Shown piece after piece: positions 19,530-28,473 of a stretch of 44,535 nucleotides of DNA; positions within the stretch are counted from its first letter, which is position 1; each line of letters begins with the position of its first letter. The position numbers were made by a program, and so were the translations under genes. Under the pieces are notes generated by a model. That model was not told the DNA's origin, did not search any database, and was given only the letters and a program-made list of their open reading frames with translations. The stretch is from Sideroxydans lithotrophicus (lineage in GTDB: Bacteria > Pseudomonadota > Gammaproteobacteria > Burkholderiales > Gallionellaceae). The stretch covers positions 1-44,535 of the forward strand of contig DYJI01000011.1 of assembly GCA_020723185.1 (NCBI GenBank), in the 5' to 3' direction.

Positions 19530-20303
19530 TTACCTAGGCTCGCGGTACTGGTCCTGCGTCATCAGGTCGATACCGCACGGCAATGTCTCGATCCAGTTCA
19601 GGAACTCGTTCACCATCTTCTTGCCTTTGAACATGCGGCCGTGCTGCGGCACGATCATCTCCACATCCATGCCGCGCACCATGTTCACCCAGTAACGGCA
19701 GATCTTGTTGGAGATCATATAGCGCTTGTGGAAGCCTTCCATGTACTGGATATGCGACTTGAAGTCCTCCACCGGCGTGTCGACTGCGGTGTGCGGCACG
19801 ATGGAGGCACCCATGTCGCCGGTGAAAAGGATCTTGCTGACCGGATCGTAGAACTGAAAGTTGCCCTCGGAGTGCATGAAGTGCGCCGGGATCGCCTTGA
19901 TGACGGAGTTACCCAGCGGCAGCACCATCCCTTCGTCGGGAATGCCTTCCACCCGCCCGGCCGAGTTGCCCACACTGCAGAAGTGCGGCACGAAACGTGC
20001 CCACAGTTTGGAGATCATCACCTTGCATTCGGAGTGGATCATCCACTTGTTGACCGAGGCGATGATGTCCGGGTCGGCATGCGATGCCAGGATGTAATCC
20101 AGGTTCTTCGGCGCGAAATAGTTGTGCATCTCCATCAACAGGCCGTTGTAGGTCATGTTGCCACCCGGATCGAGCAATGCACCATGTTCGTGGTCGATGA
20201 TCAGGAACTGGTTGGCTTGCACCGCCTCGCCCATCGAGTCATCCACCAGGTCATCAAATATCAGGCACAGGTGCTTGCCGTTATTGAACAGTTCGATCGC
20301 CAT
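19530..20303 (-). CDS. MBL-fold oxygen-binding di-iron protein (ODP-like)
   Basis: This 257-aa soluble protein has the metallo-beta-lactamase fold of flavodiiron proteins without the flavodoxin domain. The di-metal ligands are visible: H75-x-D77-x-D79 (ASHADPDI), a His of HFMHSEGNF, the bridging D163 (LFTGDMGAS) and the His of VPQHGRMF. Relatives bind O2 at a di-iron centre and act as oxygen sensors or reductases; hydrolase activity is less likely. GGAG precedes ATG 20303. A consensus FNR box sits exactly where a class II activator should be relative to a TAGAAT -10 (20345-20350), so low-oxygen induction is likely. Confidence 0.85.
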   Translation of the reverse strand: MAIELFNNGKHLCLIFDDLVDDSMGEAVQANQFLIIDHEHGALLDPGGNMTYNGLLMEMHNYFAPKNLDYILASHADPDIIASVNKWMIHSECKVMISKLWARFVPHFCSVGNSAGRVEGIPDEGMVLPLGNSVIKAIPAHFMHSEGNFQFYDPVSKILFTGDMGASIVPHTAVDTPVEDFKSHIQYMEGFHKRYMISNKICRYWVNMVRGMDVEMIVPQHGRMFKGKKMVNEFLNWIETLPCGIDLMTQDQYREPR

Positions 20304-20344
20304 TCCACTCTCCAGAGATAATCGTTTTTATAAACAGGTCGCGC

Positions 20345-20415
20345 ATTCTAGCGAAACATGTCTTGCGTGAATTTGATGAAAATCAATTCTGCCGCCTCGA
20401 CCGCCGAAATAAAAT
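20345..20415. promoter_or_regulatory. Shared FNR box with divergent class II promoters
   Basis: TTGATGAAAATCAA (20373-20386) matches the FNR/Anr consensus TTGAT-N4-ATCAA at every fixed base. Leftwards, 22 bases separate it from TAGAAT (20345-20350) serving the di-iron protein gene. Rightwards, 23 bases separate it from TAAAAT (20410-20415) serving the PPi-phosphofructokinase gene. In class II FNR promoters the box centre is at -41.5, which needs a 22-base gap. One site may therefore activate both genes when oxygen is low. Confidence 0.75.
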
Positions 20416-20463
20416 CGGCGTAAGATGGGCATAGTCTTCATCAACCTGCGGGGGAAGCATAAC

Positions 20464-21717
20464 ATGGCAAAAAAGAACGCGTTCTATGCGCAATCCGGCG
20501 GCGTCACTGCCGTCATCAACGCCTCAGCCTGCGGTGTCATCGAGACCGCCCGCAAGCACAAAGACAAGATCGGAAAAGTCTACGCGGGGCGCAACGGAAT
20601 CATCGGTGCCCTCACCGAAGAACTGATCGACACCTCCAAAGAATCCGCCAAAGCCATCGCCGCCCTGCGCAATACGCCTTCCGGCGCCTTCGGCTCCTGC
20701 CGCTTCAAACTCAAGGGGCTGGAAGAGAACCAGCGCGAATACCAGCGCCTGATAGAAGTGTTCAAGGCACACAACATCGGTTACTTCTTCTATAACGGCG
20801 GCGGCGACTCAGCCGACACCTGCTACAAGGTGTCCCAACTCTCCGAGAAGATGGGTTATCCGGTGCAGGCCATCCACGTGCCCAAGACCGTGGACAACGA
20901 CCTGCCCATCACCGACTGCTGTCCCGGCTTCGGCTCGGTCGCCAAATACATCGCCGTCTCCACGCTGGAAGCCAGCTACGACGTGCGCTCCATGGCCAAG
21001 ACCTCGACCAAGGTGTTCGTGCTGGAAGTGATGGGCCGCCACGCGGGCTGGATCGCCGCTGCAGGCGGTCTCGCCGAGGCGCAAGGCATCCCGGTGGTCA
21101 TCCTGTTCCCCGAGATCGAATTCGACCAGAAGAAATTCCTCGCGAAGGTCGATGCCATGGTGAAGAAGCACGGCTACTGCACGGTGGTCGTATCCGAAGG
21201 CTGCCACTATCCGGACGGCAAGTTCATCGCCGAGCAGGGTACGAAGGACGCGTTCGGCCACGCACAACTCGGCGGCGCCGCGCCGGTCATCGCCAACATG
21301 GTGAAGGAAGCGTTCGGCTACAAGTTCCACTGGGCGGTGGCCGACTACCTGCAACGCGCCGCGCGCCACATCGCGTCGAAGACCGACGTGGAACAGGCTT
21401 ACGCGCTGGGCAAGGCAGCCGTCGAGCTGGCGCTCAAGGGCGAGAACTCGGTGATGCCCGCCATCCTGCGCACCTCAGACAAACCCTATAAATGGAAGAT
21501 CGGCGTCGCGCCGCTGTCCAAGGTCGCCAATGTGGAGAAGTTCATGCCGCGCGACTTCATCACACGGGACGGCTTCGGCATCACGGACAAATGCCGCGCC
21601 TATCTGACACCACTGATCAAGGGCGAAGACTATCCGGCCTACAAGGATGGCTTGCCGCAATATGTGCAACTGAAGAATGTGGCAGTGCCCGCCAAACTGC
21701 CGAAGTTCAAGATCTGA
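20464..21717 (+). CDS. pfp: Pyrophosphate-dependent 6-phosphofructokinase
   Basis: This enzyme phosphorylates fructose 6-phosphate with PPi, reversibly, so it serves both glycolysis and gluconeogenesis in the cytoplasm. The 417-aa protein starts at ATG 20464 behind GGGGGAAG; the frame from 20425 is rejected. PFK-family motifs are clear: AQSGGVTAVINAS at the phosphate-binding start, NGGGDSADT (about 111-119) in place of the GGDGS of ATP enzymes, PKTVDNDLP with the PPi-type Lys (about 140-147), and MGRHAGWIAA. The hppA gene for a proton-pumping pyrophosphatase follows after 48 bases; the pfp-hppA pairing is known in methanotrophs. A weak terminator-like hairpin lies between them. Confidence 0.93.
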   Translation: MAKKNAFYAQSGGVTAVINASACGVIETARKHKDKIGKVYAGRNGIIGALTEELIDTSKESAKAIAALRNTPSGAFGSCRFKLKGLEENQREYQRLIEVFKAHNIGYFFYNGGGDSADTCYKVSQLSEKMGYPVQAIHVPKTVDNDLPITDCCPGFGSVAKYIAVSTLEASYDVRSMAKTSTKVFVLEVMGRHAGWIAAAGGLAEAQGIPVVILFPEIEFDQKKFLAKVDAMVKKHGYCTVVVSEGCHYPDGKFIAEQGTKDAFGHAQLGGAAPVIANMVKEAFGYKFHWAVADYLQRAARHIASKTDVEQAYALGKAAVELALKGENSVMPAILRTSDKPYKWKIGVAPLSKVANVEKFMPRDFITRDGFGITDKCRAYLTPLIKGEDYPAYKDGLPQYVQLKNVAVPAKLPKFKI

Positions 21718-21726
21718 AACTCAACG

Positions 21727-21748
21727 CCGCTCCGCAAGGGGCGGTTTT
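21727..21748 (+). terminator. Weak hairpin with TTTT between pfp and hppA
   Basis: The stem CCGCTCC / GGGGCGG (one G-T pair), loop GCAA, then TTTT. It could reduce but not abolish read-through from pfp into hppA. Confidence 0.45.
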
Positions 21749-21765
21749 AACTTGGGGAGGGAACG

Positions 21766-23802
21766 ATGTCATCTGCTCTTGGTTTCGCCTTGTTGTGCGC
21801 CATCGCCGCATTGCTCTATGGCGGCATTTCGATCAAATGGATACTGGGCCTGCCGACCGGCAACGACCGCATGCGCGAGATCGCGGCGGCGGTACAGGAA
21901 GGCGCGCAGGCCTATCTGAACCGGCAATACAGCACCATCGCACTGGTCGGCACCATCCTGCTGGTGGCGATCTTCGTCGCGCTGGGCTGGCAGACGGCGG
22001 TCGGGTTCCTGCTCGGCGCAACATTGTCCGGCCTGACCGGCTACATCGGCATGAACGTCTCGGTGCGCGCCAACATCCGTACCGCACAAGCAGCCAATGA
22101 CGGGCTGAACGCCGCACTGAACGTGGCCTTCAAGGGCGGCGCGATCACCGGCCTGCTGGTGGTCGGACTGGGACTGCTGGGCGTGGCCGGTTACTACGCC
22201 TTCCTCACCATCACGATGGGGGCCAGTACCAGCGAAGCGACCCATGCGCTGGTCGGTCTGGCGTTCGGCGGATCGCTGATTTCCATCTTCGCCCGTCTGG
22301 GCGGCGGCATCTTCACCAAGGGCGCCGACGTCGGCGCCGACCTGGTCGGCAAGGTCGAAGCCGGTATTCCGGAAGACGATCCGCGCAACCCGGCGGTGAT
22401 CGCGGACAACGTGGGTGACAATGTGGGCGATTGTGCCGGCATGGCGGCCGACCTGTTCGAGACCTATGCGGTGACCATCATCGCAACCATGGTGCTGGGC
22501 GGCCTGCTCATCACCGGTTCGCCCGAAGCGGTGATCTACCCGCTGGTGCTGGGCGGCGTGTCCATCATCGCATCCATCGTCGGCACCTTCTTCGTCAAGG
22601 CACATGAAGGCGGCAAGATCATGAACGCACTCTATCGCGGCTTGCTGGTCTCCGGTGCACTGGCCGTGGCAGCGTTCTATCCGGTGACCACCTGGATACT
22701 GGGCGACGGCGTGATGATAGACGGGAGGCTCGTGTCGTCCATGGATCTCTATCTCGCCTCGCTGATCGGTCTGGCACTGACCGCCGCGATGGTATGGATC
22801 ACAGAGTATTACACCGCCACCAATTTCAGCCCGGTGCAGCATATCGCGCACGCCTCGACTACCGGCCACGGCACCAACATCATCGCCGGCCTGGGCGTGT
22901 CGATGAAATCCACCGCACTGCCGGTGATCGCCGTCTGCCTGTCGATTTGGGGCGCGTTCGAACTGGGCGGCCTGTACGGCATCGCCATCGCCGCGACCTC
23001 CATGCTGTCGATGGCCGGCATCATCGTGGCACTGGACGCCTACGGCCCGATCACCGACAACGCGGGCGGCATCGCCGAGATGGCCGGTCTCGACGAAAAG
23101 ATCCGCAACATCACCGACCCGCTGGACGCGGTGGGCAACACCACCAAGGCGGTGACCAAGGGTTACGCCATCGGCTCTGCCGGACTGGCGGCACTGGTGC
23201 TGTTCGCCGACTACACCCACGCGCTGGCGACGCACGGCGGCCCGGCGCTGACCTTCGACCTGTCCAACCACATGGTCATCATCGGCCTGTTCATCGGCGG
23301 CATGGTGCCTTATCTGTTCGGCGCGATGGGCATGGAGGCGGTCGGCCGCGCGGCCGGCTCGGTGGTGATTGAAGTGCGCCGTCAATTCAAAGATATCCCA
23401 GGCATCATGGCAGGCACGGCCAAGCCGGAATACGGCACCTGCGTCGACATGCTGACCCGCGCGGCGATCAAGGAGATGATCGTGCCCTCGCTGCTGCCGG
23501 TCGCGGTGCCGCTGATCGTCGGCCTGCTGCTCGGCCCGCAGGCGCTGGGCGGCGTGCTGGTCGGCACCATCATCACCGGCATCTTCGTCGCCATCTCGAT
23601 GACCACCGGCGGCGGCGCGTGGGACAACGCGAAGAAATACATCGAGGAAGGTCACGACGGCGGCAAAGGCTCGGAAGCCCACAAGGCGGCGGTGACCGGC
23701 GACACGGTGGGCGACCCCTACAAGGACACCGCCGGTCCAGCCGTGAATCCGCTGATCAAGATCATCAACATCGTGGCGCTGATGATCGTGCCGCTGCTGT
23801 AA
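21766..23802 (+). CDS. hppA: K+-independent H+-translocating pyrophosphatase
   Basis: This integral inner-membrane pump couples PPi hydrolysis to proton export. The 678-aa protein has about 15-16 predicted TM helices. The catalytic loop [41 protein letters not shown] has the DDPRNPA and DNVGDNVGD Mg-PPi ligands. The late cytoplasmic loop includes [15 protein letters not shown] and the Lys- and Asp-rich [22 protein letters not shown]. In [10 protein letters not shown] the Lys after GNTT and the following Thr are the marks of K+-independent enzymes (K+-dependent forms have Ala and Gly), so H+ pumping without K+ is predicted. GGAGGG precedes ATG 21766. It pairs with pfp, which uses the same phosphate currency. 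Confidence 0.96.
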   Translation: MSSALGFALLCAIAALLYGGISIKWILGLPTGNDRMREIAAAVQEGAQAYLNRQYSTIALVGTILLVAIFVALGWQTAVGFLLGATLSGLTGYIGMNVSVRANIRTAQAANDGLNAALNVAFKGGAITGLLVVGLGLLGVAGYYAFLTITMGASTSEATHALVGLAFGGSLISIFARLGGGIFTKGADVGADLVGKVEAGIPEDDPRNPAVIADNVGDNVGDCAGMAADLFETYAVTIIATMVLGGLLITGSPEAVIYPLVLGGVSIIASIVGTFFVKAHEGGKIMNALYRGLLVSGALAVAAFYPVTTWILGDGVMIDGRLVSSMDLYLASLIGLALTAAMVWITEYYTATNFSPVQHIAHASTTGHGTNIIAGLGVSMKSTALPVIAVCLSIWGAFELGGLYGIAIAATSMLSMAGIIVALDAYGPITDNAGGIAEMAGLDEKIRNITDPLDAVGNTTKAVTKGYAIGSAGLAALVLFADYTHALATHGGPALTFDLSNHMVIIGLFIGGMVPYLFGAMGMEAVGRAAGSVVIEVRRQFKDIPGIMAGTAKPEYGTCVDMLTRAAIKEMIVPSLLPVAVPLIVGLLLGPQALGGVLVGTIITGIFVAISMTTGGGAWDNAKKYIEEGHDGGKGSEAHKAAVTGDTVGDPYKDTAGPAVNPLIKIINIVALMIVPLL

Positions 23803-23822
23803 GCGTTACATATCTGCCATAC

Positions 23823-23851
23823 AAAAAGGCCGACACATCGTCGGCCTTTTT
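23823..23851. terminator. hppA rho-independent terminator, bidirectional
   Basis: AAAAA, the stem GGCCGAC / GTCGGCC with a 5-base loop, then TTTTT. It lies between convergent hppA and the bacteriohemerythrin gene and can serve both. Confidence 0.92.
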
Positions 23852-23880
23852 CGTCATTGCCTCTCAAGGGAATATGCTCG

Positions 23881-24384
23881 TCATGCAGCTTTCCACACCT
23901 CCCACCACTTCCTGGAAGCAGACATGCGGGCGAATTCGGCAGTCGCTTCCCGTTCCCACGTTGCGACGGAAAAGCCTGATTGCTGCAAAGCGGCACTGTA
24001 TTGGGTATCCACCCCCTGGATGTGCTCCCTCAGCCACGTCTTGAGAAAGCTCAACATCTCGAAATAGATCGGCTTCTCTTCCATCAAGTGCTTGTTGCAT
24101 AACTCATCAAGTTGCGCGATCAGCTTCCGGTGCTCTTCCATATGCGGCACCAGATCTTTGTATCTTGCTTCGCGCATCAAACGTTCCTCCAGCGCGAAAT
24201 GTGTCCTGGTATAGCTGGTCAGCGCATCCAGTATCCCCGCGATGGCTTTGTCCCCTTCCCGCCTGGATACCGCAACAAAAAGGCGATTCAGGATATTGAC
24301 CAGTTCCTGATGTTGGTCATCGATAGTTTTGATATTGACGCTGTAATCGGGCAGCCACTTGAAGAAAACCTCATCACTTGTCAT
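23881..24384 (-). CDS. Bacteriohemerythrin
   Basis: This is a 167-aa O2-binding protein of the hemerythrin fold, probably cytoplasmic. ATG 24384 follows GGAGGTGCAA; an upstream GTG (24396) overlaps the ribosome site and is rejected. All seven iron ligands of the family are present: H25 (DDQHQEL), H62 and E66 (THFALEERLM), H81 and H85 (HMEEHRKL), H121 and D126 (REHIQGVD). It can store, carry or sense oxygen for respiration or for methane- and iron-oxidising metabolism. A c-di-GMP-I riboswitch occupies its 5' leader, so expression should respond to c-di-GMP. Its divergent neighbour is a GGDEF-EAL protein. Confidence 0.93.
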   Translation of the reverse strand: MTSDEVFFKWLPDYSVNIKTIDDQHQELVNILNRLFVAVSRREGDKAIAGILDALTSYTRTHFALEERLMREARYKDLVPHMEEHRKLIAQLDELCNKHLMEEKPIYFEMLSFLKTWLREHIQGVDTQYSAALQQSGFSVATWEREATAEFARMSASRKWWEVWKAA

Positions 24385-24524
24385 TTGCACCTCCACTGAA
24401 AGACACGTTGCTCACCACCCTCCTCGGACACGCGCAGACGAACTGGCATGCAGGAAGGCAACGATCTCTGCGGTTTCGGGAAGACAGGAAGCGATGCACA
24501 ACGGTCACAGGACTGATTCGTCTC

Positions 24525-24600
24525 TGTGGCGGTCCCGCTACCATAGTTTCCCTTAGGCCGGAGACTTTGCGCCCATACCTTTCGATATGTTTGCCAAGTG
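24525..24600 (-). ncRNA. c-di-GMP-I (GEMM) riboswitch in the bacteriohemerythrin leader
   Basis: On the minus strand the aptamer reads CACTTGGCAAAC, then the P1b hairpin CATATC-GAAA-GGTATG, then GGCGCAAAG, CTCCGGCCTAAGG, TATGGTAGCGGGACCGCC. These are the conserved blocks of the GEMM-I family in the right order. The GAAA tetraloop has its classic 11-base receptor (CCTAAG with TATGG) in the second stem, as in the Vibrio Vc2 RNA. The G that pairs with the ligand appears to be kept, which favours c-di-GMP over cGAMP. About 140 bases separate it from the ATG; I see no terminator in that stretch, so control may be at translation. Confidence 0.93.
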
Positions 24601-24606
24601 GGATGG

Positions 24607-24635
24607 ATATTAACCACTATCTTGCACATGGACAA
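24607..24635 (-). promoter_or_regulatory. Promoter of the riboswitch-bacteriohemerythrin transcript
   Basis: TTGTCC (24630-24635) and TAATAT (24607-24612) on the minus strand are exactly 17 bases apart. The predicted start at about 24600 coincides with the first base of the riboswitch aptamer. No other element is seen up to the divergent gene at 24786. Confidence 0.65.
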
Positions 24636-24785
24636 TGTGTTTTTCTTTTCCCCAGCCCCCGCTCAAGGCAACCCGGCCGGACAGTTCTCACCCGGCGCTC
24701 AATTCCGCTCTGCAGACAGGTCCATTTGGTTTATCCTTGCCGTCCTCAAGTTGTTGCACAGAACCCAGACACTGCATCCCGCTAA

Positions 24786-26078
24786 ATGAATAGCGTCGAT
24801 TCTCTTACAGGATTCCTGAATCGCTTCGGCTGCTTCCACACAGCCATGCGATTGGCTGCCGAAGCGAGCGGCAGTCGGCAGACTTTCGCCGTGATCTGGC
24901 TCGATCTCGACCGCTTCAAACAGATCAACGAGTCGTTCGGCCATCTGGTCGGTGACGAGGTGATCGAGAACCTGGCCACCCGTTTCCGGCCGTGCGTGTT
25001 GGGCCGCGCCGAGATCTCGCGGGTAGGCGGTGACGAATTCGTGCTGCTGGCCCCGGGATTCAACCGCGAGCAGGCATTCCTGTTCGCCGTCGAGCTGGCA
25101 AGCATCGTGCAAGAACCACTCCATATCGGCAGTCTGACCCTGCGCCCGACCGCCAGCATCGGCGTCGCGGTCCACGAACCGAATGAAGATCCGCTCACGC
25201 TGCTTGAGCGTGCCGACCATGCCATGTTCGCGGCCAAATCCAAGGGCGGCAACAGCATCGTCTGCTCGGGGGACGAGCCCATCCCGGGACGCATGGGCGT
25301 CACCCTTGCCCGCGAAGAGCTCGCCATCGAAAGCACCCTGCATGAAGCGCTGGAAACGGGCGGCTTCTGCCTGCACTACCAGCCCATCATCCGCTCCGAC
25401 GGGAAGGTCGAGGCTGTCGAGGCCCTGATGCGCTGCAATCTGAACGGCGAGAACATCTCCCCGATGCGGTTCATCCCGGTCGCGGAGAAGACCGGCCTCA
25501 TCACCCGTCTCGGCGAACTCAGCCTGATGCAGGGGGCGATGCAGGCACGCGCCCTGCAGGACGCCGGCTTCAAGACCAAGGTCGCCATCAATGTCTCCCG
25601 TGCGCAATTGATCTCTGCGGAATTCACCCATGCGATGCACGCGGCGCTGGTCTGTTCCAATGCCAGCCCCGAACTGATCGAACTTGAATTGACCGAATCG
25701 CTGTTCATGGACATCTCGGATACGGTCCAGCAGAACCTGAAGGAGATCATTGCCGCCGGCGTGAATCTGTCCATCGACGATTTCGGCACCGGCTATTCCT
25801 GCCTGGCCAGCCTGAAAGACCTGCCGGCGGGGAAGCTCAAGCTGGACCGTGCATTCGTGACTGTCTTGCCGGACGATAGACGCGCATTGTCCGTGGTCAA
25901 TGCAGTGACCCGACTCGGGCACGAACTGGGCATGACCATCGTGGCCGAGGGATGCGAGAACCAGCAACAGATCGATGTCTTGCTTGAGGCCGGTGTGGAT
26001 GCCATACAGGGCTTCTTTTACGCGAAACCCATGCCGGAAGCAGAACTGCTGAACTGGCTTAAAGCACGGAGCACATGA
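24786..26078 (+). CDS. Cytosolic GGDEF-EAL c-di-GMP enzyme
   Basis: This 430-aa soluble protein has no TM helix or sensory domain: GGDEF (about 5-165) then EAL (about 178-428). The GGDEF motif (81-85) is intact, but no RxxD inhibitory site lies five residues before it. In the EAL half the catalytic set is present: E212-A-L, the LELTES Glu, DDFGTGYS, the KLKLDRAF Lys, VAEGCEN and the QGFFYAKPM loop. Both synthesis and hydrolysis of c-di-GMP are thus possible; net activity cannot be predicted. No clear ribosome site precedes the ATG. The next gene, encoding an HDOD protein, overlaps its stop (ATGA). Confidence 0.93.
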   Translation: MNSVDSLTGFLNRFGCFHTAMRLAAEASGSRQTFAVIWLDLDRFKQINESFGHLVGDEVIENLATRFRPCVLGRAEISRVGGDEFVLLAPGFNREQAFLFAVELASIVQEPLHIGSLTLRPTASIGVAVHEPNEDPLTLLERADHAMFAAKSKGGNSIVCSGDEPIPGRMGVTLAREELAIESTLHEALETGGFCLHYQPIIRSDGKVEAVEALMRCNLNGENISPMRFIPVAEKTGLITRLGELSLMQGAMQARALQDAGFKTKVAINVSRAQLISAEFTHAMHAALVCSNASPELIELELTESLFMDISDTVQQNLKEIIAAGVNLSIDDFGTGYSCLASLKDLPAGKLKLDRAFVTVLPDDRRALSVVNAVTRLGHELGMTIVAEGCENQQQIDVLLEAGVDAIQGFFYAKPMPEAELLNWLKARST

Positions 26079-26953
26079 TTTTGGACCTGCAGACCCCCAG
26101 CCCGACCCCATTGGACCGCATGGTCGAACAAACGGTGATCGACCTCGGCATCCCGCCCTGTCCGGCCATCCTGAGGCGGTTCATGGTCGAAGCGGAAAAG
26201 GACGAGCCGGATTACCATCGACTGGCCAGCATCATCTGCTCCGACGTCAGCCTGTCCGCCAGTCTGATCAAGACCGCGAACTCCCCGTATTTCGGGGTCC
26301 GGCAACGGGTGCGTTCCGTCAACGAGGCACTGGTCATACTCGGCCTGAACACCGCCAGCCGTGCTGTGGCCGGTATCATCCTGCGCAAATCGTTCCCCAC
26401 CGTTCCGAACCTGGAGCGATTCTGGGATGCCTCCTCGCGTTTCGCACGCCTGTCCGGATGGCTTGCGCAGCAGTTGAACGACCTGAGGATCCCGCCCGAG
26501 GACGCCTATACTTTCGGCCTGTTCCGGGATTGCGGCATACCGGTCTTGCTCAAACGTCTGCCCAGCTACGAATCGGTGTTGCAATCGGCCAACAACGAAG
26601 CCGAGCTGGGATTCACAATGGTCGAGGATGACGTGTTGCCGACCAATCACGCCATCGTGGGCTGCGTGCTGGCCCAGAGCTGGTGGTTGCCGGAAGAGAT
26701 CTGCCTGTCCATACGCCACCATCACGACCAGCCGGTGCTGGCCGCCACCAGCTCCCCGCCGCCCCTGATCACCCGCAAACTCATCGCCGTCACCCAGCTG
26801 GCGGAACATCTCGTGCAACAGCAGCTCGGTCTCAGTCTCACCCATGAATGGGACAAGCTGGGCGCGACCTGCCTGAAACTGCTGGATATCGACCAAGCCA
26901 GGCTGGAAGCCTTGGCGCTCGAGGCCGCTCCGGTCATTGCCGCCAACGAATAG
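26075..26953 (+). CDS. HDOD-domain signalling protein
   Basis: This is a 292-aa protein of the HDOD family (PF08668), an HD-like fold without full catalytic residues, found in signal transduction. Visible are [49 protein letters not shown], the family's N-terminal signature, [18 protein letters not shown], and a late [16 protein letters not shown] with the HD position degenerated to Arg-Asp, then SIRHHHDQP. Phosphodiesterase activity is unlikely. Four-base overlap with the upstream GGDEF-EAL gene means they are made together and probably act in one pathway. Confidence 0.9.
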   Translation: MILDLQTPSPTPLDRMVEQTVIDLGIPPCPAILRRFMVEAEKDEPDYHRLASIICSDVSLSASLIKTANSPYFGVRQRVRSVNEALVILGLNTASRAVAGIILRKSFPTVPNLERFWDASSRFARLSGWLAQQLNDLRIPPEDAYTFGLFRDCGIPVLLKRLPSYESVLQSANNEAELGFTMVEDDVLPTNHAIVGCVLAQSWWLPEEICLSIRHHHDQPVLAATSSPPPLITRKLIAVTQLAEHLVQQQLGLSLTHEWDKLGATCLKLLDIDQARLEALALEAAPVIAANE

Positions 26954-26959
26954 GCAGTA

Positions 26960-26988
26960 TTGGGCATAGCCCGGCCCGGTGGTACAAT
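26960..26988 (+). promoter_or_regulatory. ppa promoter
   Basis: TTGGGC (26960-26965) and TACAAT (26983-26988) with a 17-base spacer. The predicted start is about 30 bases before the ppa ATG. Confidence 0.6.
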
Positions 26989-27024
26989 CCGCGCCTTCAT
27001 TTTTTATGGCAAAGGCGACGCATC

Positions 27025-27573
27025 ATGGGTTTGAACAAGGTACCTTCCGGCAACAACCTCCCCGACGATTTCAACGTCATCATCGAGATCCCGCAACACG
27101 GCGAGCCGGTCAAGTATGAAGTCGACAAGGATTCCGGCGCGATCTTCGTCGACCGCTTCATGAACACCGCGATGCACTACCCCTGCAACTACGGTTATAT
27201 CCCGCACACCCTGTCCGATGACGGTGATCCGGTCGACGTGCTGGTCATCACCCCGGTCCCTTTGAATAGTGGTGTGGTGGTGCGCTGCCGTCCGCTGGCC
27301 GTGCTGAAGATGGAAGACGAATCCGGTTTCGATGCCAAGGTTCTGGCAGTGCCGGTGGACAAGCTTTCCACCCTGTATCGCGGCCTGAAGAGCTACAGCG
27401 AGTTGCCCGAGATCATCCTCAAGCAGATCGAACACTTCTTCGCCCACTACAAGGATCTGGAGCCCAACAAGTGGGTCAAGATCGGCGGCTGGGAAGGTAT
27501 CGAAGAAGCACGCAAAGAGATCATGGCCGGCGTTGATAACTACAACAACGCCAAAGTAAAACCCGAGTTCTGA
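27025..27573 (+). CDS. ppa: Inorganic pyrophosphatase, soluble family I
   Basis: Ppa hydrolyses cytoplasmic PPi to drive biosynthesis. ATG 27025 ([11 protein letters not shown]) gives 182 aa, the usual bacterial size, behind AAAGG. Active-site elements are present: [30 protein letters not shown], the metal-binding [10 protein letters not shown], and late [15 protein letters not shown]. Its presence alongside a PPi-using phosphofructokinase and a PPi-driven proton pump means the cell must prevent wasteful PPi loss, perhaps by different expression conditions. folD follows after 14 bases, so co-transcription is likely. Confidence 0.96.
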   Translation: MGLNKVPSGNNLPDDFNVIIEIPQHGEPVKYEVDKDSGAIFVDRFMNTAMHYPCNYGYIPHTLSDDGDPVDVLVITPVPLNSGVVVRCRPLAVLKMEDESGFDAKVLAVPVDKLSTLYRGLKSYSELPEIILKQIEHFFAHYKDLEPNKWVKIGGWEGIEEARKEIMAGVDNYNNAKVKPEF

Positions 27574-27587
27574 TCAGGAGCACAGAG

Positions 27588-28439
27588 ATGACCGCACGCA
27601 TCATCGACGGTAAAGCCATCGCGCAGGAAGTACGTGCCGAATGGAAGGTTCGCGCCGACGCGCTGAAGGCGCGCGGCATCACGCCGGGCCTGGCGGTCAT
27701 CATCGTCGGCGAAGACCCGGCCTCCAAGGTCTATGTCGCCAACAAGGTGAAAGCCTGCGCCGAACTGGGTCTGCATTCAGAGCACATCGCCCTGCCTGCA
27801 GACACCAGCGAAGCCGCCTTGCTGGCACAGATCGATGCGCTGAACAAGGATCCGAAGATCCACGGCATCCTGGTGCAATTGCCGGTGCCCAAGCACATAG
27901 ACAGCGACAAGGTGCTGAACGCCATCGATCCCGAGAAGGATGTCGACGGCTTCCATCCTGTCAACGTCGGCGCGCTGGCCACCGGCAACATGCGCTTCGC
28001 GCCCTGCACGCCCTACGGTTCGCTGGTGCTGTTGCAGAAGAGCGGTGTCTCCATCGAGGGCAAGCACGCCGTGGTGGTGGGCCGCAGCAACATCGTGGGC
28101 AAACCGATGGCGCTGTTGCTGCTGCAGCACAACGCCACGGTCACCATCTGCACTTCGAAGACGCAGGACCTGGCCAAGCACACGCGCGACGCCGACATCC
28201 TGGTGGTCGCCACCGGAAGGCCGAAGATGATCACCGGCGACATGATCAAGCCCGGCGCGGCCGTGATCGACGTAGGCATCAACCGGCTGCCGGACGGAAA
28301 ACTGTGCGGCGACGTGGATTTCGAATCCGCCAAGGAAGTGGCCGGCTGCATCACCCCGGTACCGGGCGGCGTGGGCCCGATGACCATCACCATGCTGGTG
28401 GCGAACACGGTGCAGTCCGCGGAACGCGCGGCCCGATAA
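27588..28439 (+). CDS. folD: Methylene-THF dehydrogenase / cyclohydrolase
   Basis: FolD interconverts 5,10-methylene-, methenyl- and 10-formyl-tetrahydrofolate in the cytoplasm, supplying one-carbon units for purines and fMet. The 283-aa protein has the substrate motif [17 protein letters not shown] with the catalytic Lys, [33 protein letters not shown], the NADP-binding [17 protein letters not shown] and the C-terminal [24 protein letters not shown] precedes ATG 27588. A strong terminator follows. Confidence 0.97.
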   Translation: MTARIIDGKAIAQEVRAEWKVRADALKARGITPGLAVIIVGEDPASKVYVANKVKACAELGLHSEHIALPADTSEAALLAQIDALNKDPKIHGILVQLPVPKHIDSDKVLNAIDPEKDVDGFHPVNVGALATGNMRFAPCTPYGSLVLLQKSGVSIEGKHAVVVGRSNIVGKPMALLLLQHNATVTICTSKTQDLAKHTRDADILVVATGRPKMITGDMIKPGAAVIDVGINRLPDGKLCGDVDFESAKEVAGCITPVPGGVGPMTITMLVANTVQSAERAAR

Positions 28440-28441
28440 GA

Positions 28442-28466
28442 ACCGGCCCTTGCGGCCGGTTTTTTT
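28442..28466 (+). terminator. folD rho-independent terminator
   Basis: The stem ACCGGCC / GGCCGGT with a 5-base loop, then six T. It ends just before the convergent PAS-GGDEF-EAL gene. Confidence 0.92.
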
Positions 28467-28473
28467 CACCTCT

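Noticed and set aside
21769-23682. 637-codon minus-strand frame opposite hppA
   Set aside because: His/Asp/Gly-rich shadow of the membrane pump gene.
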